Made by a program: the position numbers and the translations under genes. Positions 6,726 to 14,215 of a stretch of DNA of 42,029 nt are shown here, one piece after another. The number at the start of each line of letters is the position of its first letter. Position 1 is the first letter of the stretch. The notes under the pieces are model-generated. The model did not search any database, was not told the origin of the DNA, and saw only the letters and a list, made by a program, of their open reading frames with translations. This DNA is from Candidatus Rokuibacteriota bacterium (GTDB taxonomy: Bacteria; Methylomirabilota; Methylomirabilia; Rokubacteriales; CSP1-6), in the NCBI GenBank assembly GCA_016209385.1, contig JACQWB010000256.1:1-42029 (forward strand), written 5' to 3'.

Positions 6726-8423
6726 ATGGCCGCGTTCGATCCCGTGACGCTCGAGGTCCTGTGGAACCGCCTGATCTCGATCGTCGACGAGACCGGGGCG
6801 ACGCTCCAGCGCACGTCGTTCTCGACCATCGTGCGGGAGTCCAACGACTTCGCCTGCGTCATCCTGGATCCGCTCGGGCGCTCGCTCGCTCAGTCGGTCT
6901 GGAGCGTCCCCTCCTTCACCGGCACGCTGCCGATCACGCTCCGCCACATGCTCGCGGAGCATCCCGCCGTCAGTCTCGAACCCGGCGACAGCCTGATCAC
7001 GAACGATCCCTGGATGGGCACGGGGCATCTGCCCGACCTGACGATCGTCACCCCGATCTTCCGTGACCGCAGGCTCGTGGCCTTCGTCGGCAGCATCGCG
7101 CACTCGCCCGACATGGGCGGATCCGGGCTCTCGGGAGAGTCGCGCGAGGTCTACGAGGAGGGCCTCCAGATCCCGATCCTGAAGCTCTGCCAGCGCGGCG
7201 AGCTGAACCCGACGCTGGTGCGCCTGCTCCGGGCGAACGTGCGCGTGCCCGATCAGGTGCTCGGCGACCTCCACGCCCAGCTCGCCGCAAACGCCACCGG
7301 CGGCAGACGGCTGCTGGGCCTGATGGACGAGCGCGGCCTCGACGACTTGATCCCGCTCGCCGAGGAGCTGCACGGCCGGTCGGAGGCGGCCATGCGGGCG
7401 GCGATCGCCCAGATCCCGGACGGGGAGTACCGCCACGTCGTGATGACCGACGGCTTCGACGCGCCCATCGAGATCCACTGCAGCGTCGGCGTCCGGGGGA
7501 GCGACATCCACATCGACTACGCGGGGACGTCGCGCCAGATCGAGCGCGGCATCAACTGCGTCATGAACTACACGTACGCCTACTCGCTGTTCGCGGTGAA
7601 ATGCCTGACCAACCCGCTCATTCCCAACAACGAGGGCGGCTTCAGGCCGGTGAGGGTCACGGCGCCCGAAGGCTGCATCCTGAACCCGACCTATCCCGCC
7701 GCCGTGGGCTCGCGCGCGCAGATGGGGCATTTCCTCCCGTCGGCCATCTTCGGCGCGCTGGCCCCCGTCATCCCCCAGCGCGTGGCCGCCGACAGCGGGT
7801 CCCCCCTCTGGGGGCCCGTCTTCTCGGGAACCTTCGGGGGCCGCAAGTTCTCCGACATCTACTTCTTCAACGGCGGCCAGGGAGCCCGGCCCGGCTCCGA
7901 CGGCATCCACTGCCTGAGCTTCCCGAGCAACATCTCCAACACCCCGCTGGAGGTCTTCGAGAACAACGTCCCCGTCCGCTTCGAGGAGAAATCGCTCCTC
8001 CCGGACTCGGGGGGCGCCGGCCGGTTCCGCGGCGGGTGCGGCCAGCGCGTGGTCCTCACGTTCCTCGCCGACACGCTCACGGCCGTCGCCATGCGGATGG
8101 ATCGCATCAGCTTCCCGCCCCAGGGCTTCCACGGCGGCGGGGCGGGCGCCACCGGGCTCATCGTGCTGAACGAGACAACGGCCCTCCACCCCAAGCGCAA
8201 GTATTTCATGAAGCACGGCGACTGCGTCCGCTTCCACACGCCGGGAGGGGGTGGGCTCTTCCCGCCGGAGACACGCGACCCACAGCGCGTTCTGGAGGAC
8301 GTGAGGAACGGGATCGTGAGCCTGGACGCCGCCGAGCAGGTCTACCGCGTCGCCATCAGGAAAGACGGGTCGGAGGTCGACCGGGAGCGAACGCGCCAGC
8401 TCAGGAAGCGCGCGCGAGGCTGA
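6726..8423 (+). CDS. hyuB: Hydantoinase B/5-oxoprolinase-family protein
   Basis: The B subunit of a hydantoinase/N-methylhydantoinase or oxoprolinase, which with HyuA hydrolyses cyclic amides (ATP-dependent in several characterised members). Characteristic blocks are FDPVTLEVLWNRLISIVDETG at the N-terminus, ESNDFACVILD, GDSLITNDPWMGTGHLPDL near residue 90, MGGSGLSGESREVYEEGLQIP, and a C-terminal GGAGRFRGGCGQ and FHTPGGGG. The length (565 from the ATG at 6726; a TTG at 6714 is possible) is normal. Order is B then A, with hyuA starting 14 bp after the stop. Together with the deacetylase and MBL hydrolase it suggests breakdown of cyclic ureide or amide compounds imported by the neighbouring transporter. 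Confidence 0.93.
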   Translation: MAAFDPVTLEVLWNRLISIVDETGATLQRTSFSTIVRESNDFACVILDPLGRSLAQSVWSVPSFTGTLPITLRHMLAEHPAVSLEPGDSLITNDPWMGTGHLPDLTIVTPIFRDRRLVAFVGSIAHSPDMGGSGLSGESREVYEEGLQIPILKLCQRGELNPTLVRLLRANVRVPDQVLGDLHAQLAANATGGRRLLGLMDERGLDDLIPLAEELHGRSEAAMRAAIAQIPDGEYRHVVMTDGFDAPIEIHCSVGVRGSDIHIDYAGTSRQIERGINCVMNYTYAYSLFAVKCLTNPLIPNNEGGFRPVRVTAPEGCILNPTYPAAVGSRAQMGHFLPSAIFGALAPVIPQRVAADSGSPLWGPVFSGTFGGRKFSDIYFFNGGQGARPGSDGIHCLSFPSNISNTPLEVFENNVPVRFEEKSLLPDSGGAGRFRGGCGQRVVLTFLADTLTAVAMRMDRISFPPQGFHGGGAGATGLIVLNETTALHPKRKYFMKHGDCVRFHTPGGGGLFPPETRDPQRVLEDVRNGIVSLDAAEQVYRVAIRKDGSEVDRERTRQLRKRARG

Positions 8424-8437
8424 CGCCCGGAATCGCC

Positions 8438-10597
8438 ATGGCTCAGGATCAACTCGGGCCTCGCCTCGTGAGTGTCGTCGCCTGCGGCTCCTCCGAACTC
8501 CTTCGGCTCGAACTACCACGGCTCCGCTGCGGCGTGGACATCGGCGGGACCTTCACCGACGTCGTCATCGTGGAAGAGGCCACGGGCCGCCTCCATATCC
8601 ACAAGCTCCTGACGACGCCCGACGATCCGTCGCACGCCGCGATCGAGGGCATCGCCGCCCTCCTCCGCAGGCAGGGGCTCCCGCCCGAGGCGGTGACCAC
8701 GGTCATCCACGGCACGACGCTGGTGACCAACACGCTCATCGAGCGCAAGGGGGCGAAGGCCGGCCTCGTCACGACGCGGGGCTTCCGCGACATCCTGGAG
8801 ATCGGCCGCGAGAAGCGCTACGACATCTACGACATCTTCCTCGAGATGCCCAAGCCCCCGCTGGCGCCCCGCTCCCTGCGCCGTGAGGTGACCGAGCGCG
8901 TGGATAACGAGGGGCGCGTCGTCACTCCGCTGAGCGCCGACGAGGCACGGGAGGCGCTCCAGGAGCTCGTCGAGAACGGCGTCGAGGCCCTCGCAATCTG
9001 CTTCATCCACTCCTTCATGAACCCCTCCCACGAGCGCCAGGTCGCCGCACTCCTGAAAGAGGTTTCGCCGGAGCTGCCCTATTCGCTCTCTTCGGAGGTG
9101 CTGCCGGAGATCCGGGAGTACGAGCGGACGTCCACGACGGTCGCCAACGCGTACGTCAAGCCCGTCGTCACCCGCTACCTCGACCGCTTGGAGACCGCGC
9201 TGCGGAAGCTCGGGGTCCCCGCCGAGCTGTTCCTGATGCTCTCCAGCGGGGGCACCGGCACCTGCGCGACGGCGAGCCAGTTCCCGGTCCGCCTGGTGGA
9301 GTCGGGGCCGGCGGCCGGCGCCCTCGCCGCCACGCTCATCGGCGGGCTGACCGGAACCCCGCGCGTCCTCTCCTTCGACATGGGCGGCACCACGGCGAAG
9401 ACCTGCCTGATCGAGGATGGCGTCCCGGCCGTCACCACCGACTTTGAGGTGGACCGGGTGTACCAGCACAAGAAGGGGAGCGGGCTCCCCGTACGCGTGC
9501 CGGTGATCGGGATGGTCGAGATCGGCGCCGGCGGCGGGAGCCTGGCGCGGATTGACGCCATGGGGCTCCTGAAGGTTGGCCCTCAGAGCGCCGGAGCCGC
9601 GCCGGGTCCCATCTGCTACGATCGCGGCGGCACGGAGCCCACGGTCACCGACGCCGATCTCGTCCTGGGATATCTGAACCCCGACTACTTCCTCGGGGGG
9701 AGGATGCGCCTCGACGCCGGGGGTGCCCGCCGCGGGATGGAAGAGCTCGGCGCCCGCCTCGGCCTGGACTGGCGACGGGTTGCCCAGGGGATCTCGGACG
9801 TGGTGAACGAGAACATGGCGAACATGGTCCGCGTCCACGCGGCCGAGCGCGGCCGCGACCTCCAGCAGTACACCCTGATCGCCTTCGGCGGCTCGGGGCC
9901 GGTTCACGCCTATGAAGTAGCGAAAAAGCTCGGGCTCTCCCGCGTGATCCTGCCCCTGGCGGCCGGTGTCACCTCCGCCGTGGGGCTCCTGGGAGCGCCA
10001 CCCGCGTTCGACCTGGTCCGCTCTCACGTGACACGACTGGACGACCTGGACTGGGAGCGGGTGAATGCCCTCTTCCAGGAGATGGAAACCGAGGCGATCC
10101 ACCTCCTCAGGGGCGCGGGTGTGGTGGAGACGGAGATGATCCTGGAGCGCTCAGGGGACTTCCGCTACATCGGGCAAGGGTACGAGGTCACGGCGCCGCT
10201 GCCCCGGACCCGCATGGCGCCCGAGACGCGCGTCGCGCTGATCGCGGCCTTCGAAGCTGAGTACACGCGGCTCTACCAACGGCTGACGCCCGGGGCGAAG
10301 CTCGAGGTCCTCAACTGGCGCCTCCGCGCGCGGGGACCGAAGCCGGCGCTCTCCCTCGCGCCGCCTTCCACCCCAGCACCCGCCGGGAGCGCCCAGAAGG
10401 GGGTGCGCCCGGCCTACTTCCCTGAGGTGGGCGCCTTCGTCGACTGTCCCGTCTACGACCGCTACCGTCTCGCTGTCGGGCAGCGGTTCGGAGGCCCGGC
10501 GATCGTCGAGGAGCGCGAGTCCACGGCGGTCCTCGGCCCGCGCGCCCGCATCGAAGTGGACGCGTATCTCAACCTGAGGGTAACGATCGAGCGATGA
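8438..10597 (+). CDS. hyuA: Hydantoinase A/5-oxoprolinase-family protein
   Basis: The ATP-binding A subunit (actin-like ATPase fold), partner of HyuB. Family landmarks: CGVDIGGTFTDVVIVEE, VIHGTTLVTNTLIERKGAK, the REYERTSTTVANAYVKP block, SGPAAGALAA, SFDMGGTTAK, GAGGGSLARID, and C-terminal RVHAAERGRDLQQYTLIAFG. The canonical N-terminus is within about six residues of VDIGGTFTD; here about 30 extra residues precede it and they are encoded by dispersed repeat copy B (8454-8521). Either the repeat inserted behind the original start and stayed in frame, or translation starts downstream at a non-ATG codon near 8534. The ATG at 8438 has only a weak GGA site. Confidence 0.92.
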   Translation: MAQDQLGPRLVSVVACGSSELLRLELPRLRCGVDIGGTFTDVVIVEEATGRLHIHKLLTTPDDPSHAAIEGIAALLRRQGLPPEAVTTVIHGTTLVTNTLIERKGAKAGLVTTRGFRDILEIGREKRYDIYDIFLEMPKPPLAPRSLRREVTERVDNEGRVVTPLSADEAREALQELVENGVEALAICFIHSFMNPSHERQVAALLKEVSPELPYSLSSEVLPEIREYERTSTTVANAYVKPVVTRYLDRLETALRKLGVPAELFLMLSSGGTGTCATASQFPVRLVESGPAAGALAATLIGGLTGTPRVLSFDMGGTTAKTCLIEDGVPAVTTDFEVDRVYQHKKGSGLPVRVPVIGMVEIGAGGGSLARIDAMGLLKVGPQSAGAAPGPICYDRGGTEPTVTDADLVLGYLNPDYFLGGRMRLDAGGARRGMEELGARLGLDWRRVAQGISDVVNENMANMVRVHAAERGRDLQQYTLIAFGGSGPVHAYEVAKKLGLSRVILPLAAGVTSAVGLLGAPPAFDLVRSHVTRLDDLDWERVNALFQEMETEAIHLLRGAGVVETEMILERSGDFRYIGQGYEVTAPLPRTRMAPETRVALIAAFEAEYTRLYQRLTPGAKLEVLNWRLRARGPKPALSLAPPSTPAPAGSAQKGVRPAYFPEVGAFVDCPVYDRYRLAVGQRFGGPAIVEERESTAVLGPRARIEVDAYLNLRVTIER
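8454..8521 (-). repeat. Dispersed GC-rich repeat, short form, copy B (inside hyuA)
   Basis: On the + strand it opens TCGGGCCTCGCCTCGTG, continues CGCCTGCGGCTC and closes CTTCGGCTCGAACTACCA. It is the reverse orientation of copy A and lies between the hyuA start codon and the conserved GVDIGGTFTD. It is the only copy facing away from the gene's start. Confidence 0.7.
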
Positions 10598-10602
10598 GCG
10601 CG

Positions 10603-10995
10603 CTAGCCTCCGGCTCTGACCTCGGCGAAGAGATCCTTCGCAGCGAGGAGGGCTTCGCGGACGACCGGCGCGCCGACATAGCCGGCCAGGTGGAGCAGGA
10701 CCTCGGTCAGCTCGCCCTCCGTCCAGCCCTGGCGGAGCGCCATCCTGAGGTGGATGCCGAGCTCCGCGCTCCGGCCCGTCGCGGCATCCGACACCACGCA
10801 CACCAGCGTCCGGGTCTTCAGGTCCAGGCCGGGCCGGGTCCAAAGGGTACCGAAGATCATCTCCGTCATGGTGTCGATGAAGGTGCGCATCGTGGGGTCG
10901 CTGTACGTCGTCCGGTTCACCCGCTCGACGTACGCGTCGCCCAGGAGCTGCCGGCGGATCTCGCTTCCCCTCCGGTATCGCTCGCTCTCGGTCAT
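10603..10995 (-). CDS. Carboxymuconolactone decarboxylase-family protein
   Basis: A 130-residue CMD-fold protein. The motif run is LDLKTRTLVCVVSDAATGRSAEL-GIHLRMALRQGWTEGELTEVLLHLAGYVGAPVVREAL, with the His of ELGIH, the Glu of the helix and the late His/Tyr expected in gamma-carboxymuconolactone decarboxylases. There is no CxxC pair, so it is not an AhpD-type peroxidase. The start is set by AAGGAGG seven nt upstream of the ATG. It converges on hyuA (stops 5 bp apart). Dispersed repeat copy C lies just upstream. Family members decarboxylate aromatic-degradation lactones, but many have unknown substrates. Confidence 0.88.
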   Translation of the reverse strand: MTESERYRRGSEIRRQLLGDAYVERVNRTTYSDPTMRTFIDTMTEMIFGTLWTRPGLDLKTRTLVCVVSDAATGRSAELGIHLRMALRQGWTEGELTEVLLHLAGYVGAPVVREALLAAKDLFAEVRAGG

Positions 10996-11008
10996 CGTGC
11001 CCTCCTTA

Positions 11009-11146
11009 TTGGGCCTCGCCTTGTGGCTATTGACTCGGGCCTCACCTCGTCGCTGGCGCAGGCGATGAAGCTGCCTGCGCCGAAGCGCCTCGGCTCGAAT
11101 TGCCACGCCTGCGGCTCGTCCGAAGCGCCTCGGCTCGAACTACCTT
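11009..11146 (-). repeat. Dispersed GC-rich repeat, long form, copy C
   Basis: Lies between the decarboxylase-like gene (-) and the FMN oxidase gene (+). It contains the hairpin arms GGCGCAGGC and GCCTGCGCC around the loop GATGAAGCT (11056-11082), then CGAAGCGCCTCGGCTCGAA twice. Compared with copy F, both arms carry one changed base that keeps the pairing. Confidence 0.75.
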
Positions 11147-11194
11147 GGGTTTGGCGTGTTCACCTGAACGGTATCCCCTGCACGGGAGGCGTCA

Positions 11195-12280
11195 ATGGCG
11201 TCGAATCTCGAGGACCGGTTCCAGACACTTCACGAGCTGGTCAAGGCCGCTCGATCCAACCTGGCGCGGGACGCGTGGGATTACCTGGCCGGCGGCAGCG
11301 AGACCGAGACCACGCTCAAGCGGAACCGCCAGGCCCTGGACTCGATGGCCTTCAGGCCGCGGGTCCTGCGGGACGTCTCGAAGGTGGACTGCACGTCGAC
11401 GCTCCTCGGCAAGCCGATGCGCATCCCGGTACTGCTGGCCCCCATCGGCGCCCTCGAGAGCTTCGACCCCGGCGGGGGCGCGACCGCCGCAAAGGCATCC
11501 GCGGAGTTCGGCGTCCCCCACATGCTGAGCTCGGTGTGCAGTCCTGGTCTCGAGGCTGTCGCCGCAGCCACCGACAACTTCCGCATCTTCCAGCTCTACG
11601 TCCGTGGCGACGACGCCTGGGTGGACGACCACGTGAAGCGCGCCGTGGACAACGGCTACACGGCCTTCTGCCTCACCGTGGACTCGGCCCTCTACAGCCG
11701 CCGCGAACGCGATCTGGCCAAGCGATCCGTGAGGGCCGCCTCGCGCGCCCGCGCAACCGGGCGCGAGTACCAGGCCCGGCTCTCCTGGGACCACGTCAAG
11801 CGCTTCAAGGACCTCCACGGCCTCCCGCTCATCCTGAAGGGCATCGCGACGGCCGAGGACGCGGGGCTCGCCTGCGAGCACAGCGTCGAGGTGATCTACG
11901 TCTCTAACCACGGGGGGCGCCAGCTCGACCACGGGCGCGGCGCGATCGAGGTGCTCCCCGAGGTCGTCGCGGCCGTCGGAGGCCGGGCCCCGATCATCTT
12001 CGACGGCGGGTGCATGCGGGGCACCGACGTGGTCAAGGCGATCGCCCTCGGCGCGCACGCGGTCGGGATCGGCAGGCTCCAGTGCATCGGGCTGGCCGCC
12101 GCGGGACAGGCCGGCCTGGTTCGCGTGCTCGAGATCCTCGAAGGCGAGATCAGGATCTGCCTCGGGCTCCTGGGCGTGGACCGGCTGGGCGCGCTCGATG
12201 CTTCCTATCTCCACCCGGCGCGCCCGGTGGACCTGCCGCACGTGACGAGCGCCTTTCCGCTCCTCGAGGAAGGCTACTAA
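11195..12280 (+). CDS. FMN-dependent alpha-hydroxy-acid oxidase/dehydrogenase
   Basis: A 361-residue TIM-barrel flavoenzyme of the L-lactate dehydrogenase/glycolate oxidase family, oxidising an alpha-hydroxy acid to the 2-keto acid. Visible sites are DAWDYLAGG (N-terminal FMN/substrate Tyr), PVLLAPIGALESFDPGG, FQLYVRGD, LTVDS, the LILKGI strand (Lys binding FMN), VSNHGGRQLD containing the catalytic His, and the phosphate-binding IIFDGGCMRGTDVVKAIALGAHAVGIGR. The start ATG has GGGAGG seven nt upstream. It is transcribed away from the decarboxylase-like gene. Substrate cannot be assigned; the family ranges from glycolate and lactate to mandelate. Confidence 0.93.
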   Translation: MASNLEDRFQTLHELVKAARSNLARDAWDYLAGGSETETTLKRNRQALDSMAFRPRVLRDVSKVDCTSTLLGKPMRIPVLLAPIGALESFDPGGGATAAKASAEFGVPHMLSSVCSPGLEAVAAATDNFRIFQLYVRGDDAWVDDHVKRAVDNGYTAFCLTVDSALYSRRERDLAKRSVRAASRARATGREYQARLSWDHVKRFKDLHGLPLILKGIATAEDAGLACEHSVEVIYVSNHGGRQLDHGRGAIEVLPEVVAAVGGRAPIIFDGGCMRGTDVVKAIALGAHAVGIGRLQCIGLAAAGQAGLVRVLEILEGEIRICLGLLGVDRLGALDASYLHPARPVDLPHVTSAFPLLEEGY

Positions 12281-12524
12281 TCACGACGAGCTTCGGAACC
12301 TCCGGTAACCTGCGCGACAGGATCTGGCTTCGCTCCACGCTCTCCGAGTCGCTCAGGCGCGGATCGCCCCCTCGCGTTACACTCCGATCTCACTCCGGCA
12401 CGGGTCGGGGCCGCCAGCGTTCCGTGTAGTGCCTCCCGCCTCTCGATGCGCGCCCCCATAGGCGGACTGCAAGCTCACTGGCCGGGCGACCGGGGACGTC
12501 ACCCGATGTTGCCTAGCGGCTACA

Positions 12525-12890
12525 CTAAACACAACTCGATCGCTCGGTACAGATGCCCCAGAATCTCGCGTGTATTCTGATCCGCTTCTGGATGCTCTCG
12601 ATAGTCCAGATCACTGCAGGACGCAGGGCCAGATTGGGCGATGTCACATAACATTCAATGTACTCCGGATGAGGATCGTAGTCCTTGACTTCTGCTTTGC
12701 GATCAATTCTGCGCCGTCCGCTATCAGTTTTTATGTGAACAGGAGGAACAATTTTAACAGGAGGAACCATTGGGGACATATCAGGAGGGAGTTTGTCGCG
12801 AATATCAGGAGGCAGTTTGGCGCGAGATGCCTCCCTATATTGTTCTATCCATCCTTTAGTCAGGCGCTTACGCGCGCCCATTCTCGGCAA
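12525..12890 (-). pseudogene. Likely frameshifted tail of the upstream PLD-like gene
   Basis: A 121-residue reading frame that overlaps the end of the hepT/PLD chimera by 31 bp in another frame. It begins MPRMGARKRLTKGWIEQYREASRAKLPPDI, resembling a C-terminal extension of a larger protein more than an independent start, and has no ribosome binding site. It contains charged and Pro-rich sequence (KLPPDIRDKLPPDMSP) and no domain I recognise. The 244 bp between it and the FMN oxidase gene hold nothing I can identify. I suggest a single-base frameshift around 12880 separated it from the gene at 12860; it could also be a small gene of unknown function. Confidence 0.35.
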
Positions 12891-13387
12891 AAGAGGTCAC
12901 GAATCTTCTTTAATACGTTACTGCTGCACGCGTCGCGCAGTTCCAGCACGACTTCTCCAGCCCTCGCTAATCCACCAGGAGCACTCGGCTGTCTACCGGA
13001 CGTAAAGTTCGGCGAGCCTATCCACGCGATGCCCTGCGAGCCGCTACGCCATAGGTACAGCTTGCCGTGAAACTGCTTGTGCCCAGCACAATTCCACAAC
13101 CTCACCTGAAGCCGAGGACACGTTCGAGAAAGATGCAACAGTTTTCGAAACGTGGCCTTGCGCGTTGCGCTGCCCATGTCTTTCCAAGGAATACTAGGGT
13201 ATCGCTCGCGAACGGGCGCCGGGACATTCTTGGCAGCTTCTCCGACCACTTCTAGGCATCGCAGGACCGCATAGACGGTCTTGCGGTCGGCGGTGAATTG
13301 GTCATACGTTCGGTCCCCAACGAATTCTATTGCCAGGTTCAGGTTGTCAAGGATATCCCGAAGGTAGACGACCGTATTCCGGGTCAT
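12860..13387 (-). pseudogene. HepT toxin N-terminus fused to a phospholipase D-like segment
   Basis: A 175-residue chimera. Residues 1-75 (MTRNTVVYLRDILDNLNLAI through RCLEVVGEAAKNVP and IPWKDM) are a HepT/DUF86 HEPN toxin. In HepT the next block is a MRDRLIHGYFGVD-type motif carrying the catalytic R-x4-6-H; here it is absent and the sequence switches at about residue 80 to a segment with QFHGKLYLW and GIAWIGSPNFTSG, the HxK and N-x-S/T-G features of the PLD superfamily (restriction-endonuclease-type branch). The two halves are in frame. The gene overlaps mntA by 4 bp (ATGA), the normal mntA-hepT arrangement. A deletion joining two defence genes is the simplest explanation, leaving a HepT without its nuclease site. 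Confidence 0.6.
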
Positions 13388-13677
13388 ACCTCGACGGCCG
13401 CCAATTCAATGGATTCCTTTAACTCGGCCCTGATATCCTCGCGCGGGACGAGGTCGACTTTTACCCCCAGGAGTTCCGAAAGCAAGACCTGTGCGCCACC
13501 GAGATCGAGAAGCGAGGCGGTTTTATCGAATTCGGCGAGCAGATCTAGATCGCTATCCTCTCTTTGCTCGCCGCGGACATAGGATCCGAATATCCCCACC
13601 ACACGCGCCTTGTAGCGCCGGTGAAGCTCATCCTGATGCGCGCGAATCACCGCGCGGATTTCTTCAAGGGTTTTCAT
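13384..13677 (-). CDS. mntA: MntA-type nucleotidyltransferase antitoxin
   Basis: A 97-residue minimal nucleotidyltransferase. The active-site motif is intact: GSYVRGEQREDSDLD gives GS-x10-DxD near residues 30-44, followed by the third-Asp region VKVDLVPRED. In MntA-HepT modules this enzyme AMPylates a tyrosine on the HepT toxin and neutralises it. Here the downstream hepT is a chimera lacking the catalytic motif, so the antitoxin may have lost its target. Upstream on the same strand, 77 bp away, is an xre regulator with two operator-like palindromes, suggesting one transcript xre-mntA-hepT. Confidence 0.88.
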   Translation of the reverse strand: MKTLEEIRAVIRAHQDELHRRYKARVVGIFGSYVRGEQREDSDLDLLAEFDKTASLLDLGGAQVLLSELLGVKVDLVPREDIRAELKESIELAAVEV

Positions 13678-13754
13678 GCCCCTTCCCCACCGTGGCGCCT
13701 ACAAAGACATCGCGCCGGGCGTTGAAACACTTCTCTTCTCGAGTCATTGATCGC

Positions 13755-14018
13755 CTACCCCTTCTGCCTGCTGGGACTTCTTTCGTGCGAAGGTTGGTCC
13801 TTCGTCAACTGATCCAAGGTAACCCCGAGGGCCCTGGCGATCTTTTGCGCGGTGTCTACGGTTGGGCTTTGAATCGCCCCGGTTTCTATCTTGATGATGG
13901 TATTGTGTGACACATCGGCGAGCTTGGAGAGTCGATCCTGGGAGAGGCCGCGCTCTTCTCTCAACCTCCTCAGATTTCTTGCCAGCGGGGACAAATCGGT
14001 TGCCTTCCTCATCGTCAT
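13755..14018 (-). CDS. XRE-family helix-turn-helix regulator
   Basis: An 87-residue protein that is almost all a Cro/cI-type HTH: NLRRLREERGLSQDRLSKLADVSHNTIIKIETGAIQSPTVDTAQKIARALGVTLDQL, with a short basic tail. ATG codons at 14018 and 14012 and a TTG at 14021 are possible starts; none has a clear ribosome binding site. Two palindromes sharing ACTAT/ATAGT halves lie at 14020-14035 and 14050-14064, directly upstream, as expected for autoregulation. It probably governs the mntA-hepT pair downstream. The A+T-rich upstream DNA differs from the surrounding GC-rich genes, consistent with transfer. Confidence 0.88.
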   Translation of the reverse strand: MTMRKATDLSPLARNLRRLREERGLSQDRLSKLADVSHNTIIKIETGAIQSPTVDTAQKIARALGVTLDQLTKDQPSHERSPSRQKG

Positions 14019-14019
14019 C

Positions 14020-14035
14020 AACTATTTCAATAGTT
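14020..14035. promoter_or_regulatory. Operator-like palindrome abutting xre
   Basis: AACTAT-TTCA-ATAGTT, six-base perfect arms with a four-base centre, ending at the xre start codon. Shares the ACTAT/ATAGT half-site with the palindrome at 14050. Confidence 0.55.
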
Positions 14036-14049
14036 GGCTTTCTTTATCA

Positions 14050-14064
14050 CTACTATGATAGTAG
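14050..14064. promoter_or_regulatory. Second operator-like palindrome upstream of xre
   Basis: CTACTAT-G-ATAGTAG, seven-base perfect arms around one base. Its centre lies 29.5 bp (about three helical turns) from that of the palindrome at 14020, so two repressor dimers could sit on the same face of the DNA. Confidence 0.55.
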
Positions 14065-14215
14065 ACCTCTCCGGGCGATGGAGTCAAGAGCCAAACCTCC
14101 GGAAGCTTTCTGCGAGGCCGACGAGTTTCGGTATAAGCGGAGCATCAAGGAGTAGAAGGCTTTCTATGGGGAGCGCCAGCCCATCGTCCAGCGGGCCGGT
14201 CGCGCGCGGCCGGGC

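Noticed and set aside
4773-8519. A 1,248-codon open frame on the - strand across the catabolic cluster
   Set aside because: It is antisense to well-recognised genes and has low-complexity, Arg/Val/Glu/His-rich composition typical of a GC-rich shadow frame.
14145-14215. GC-rich self-complementary DNA after the molybdopterin oxidoreductase, considered as a terminator
   Set aside because: Only short, ambiguous stems and no T-run; I could not support it.
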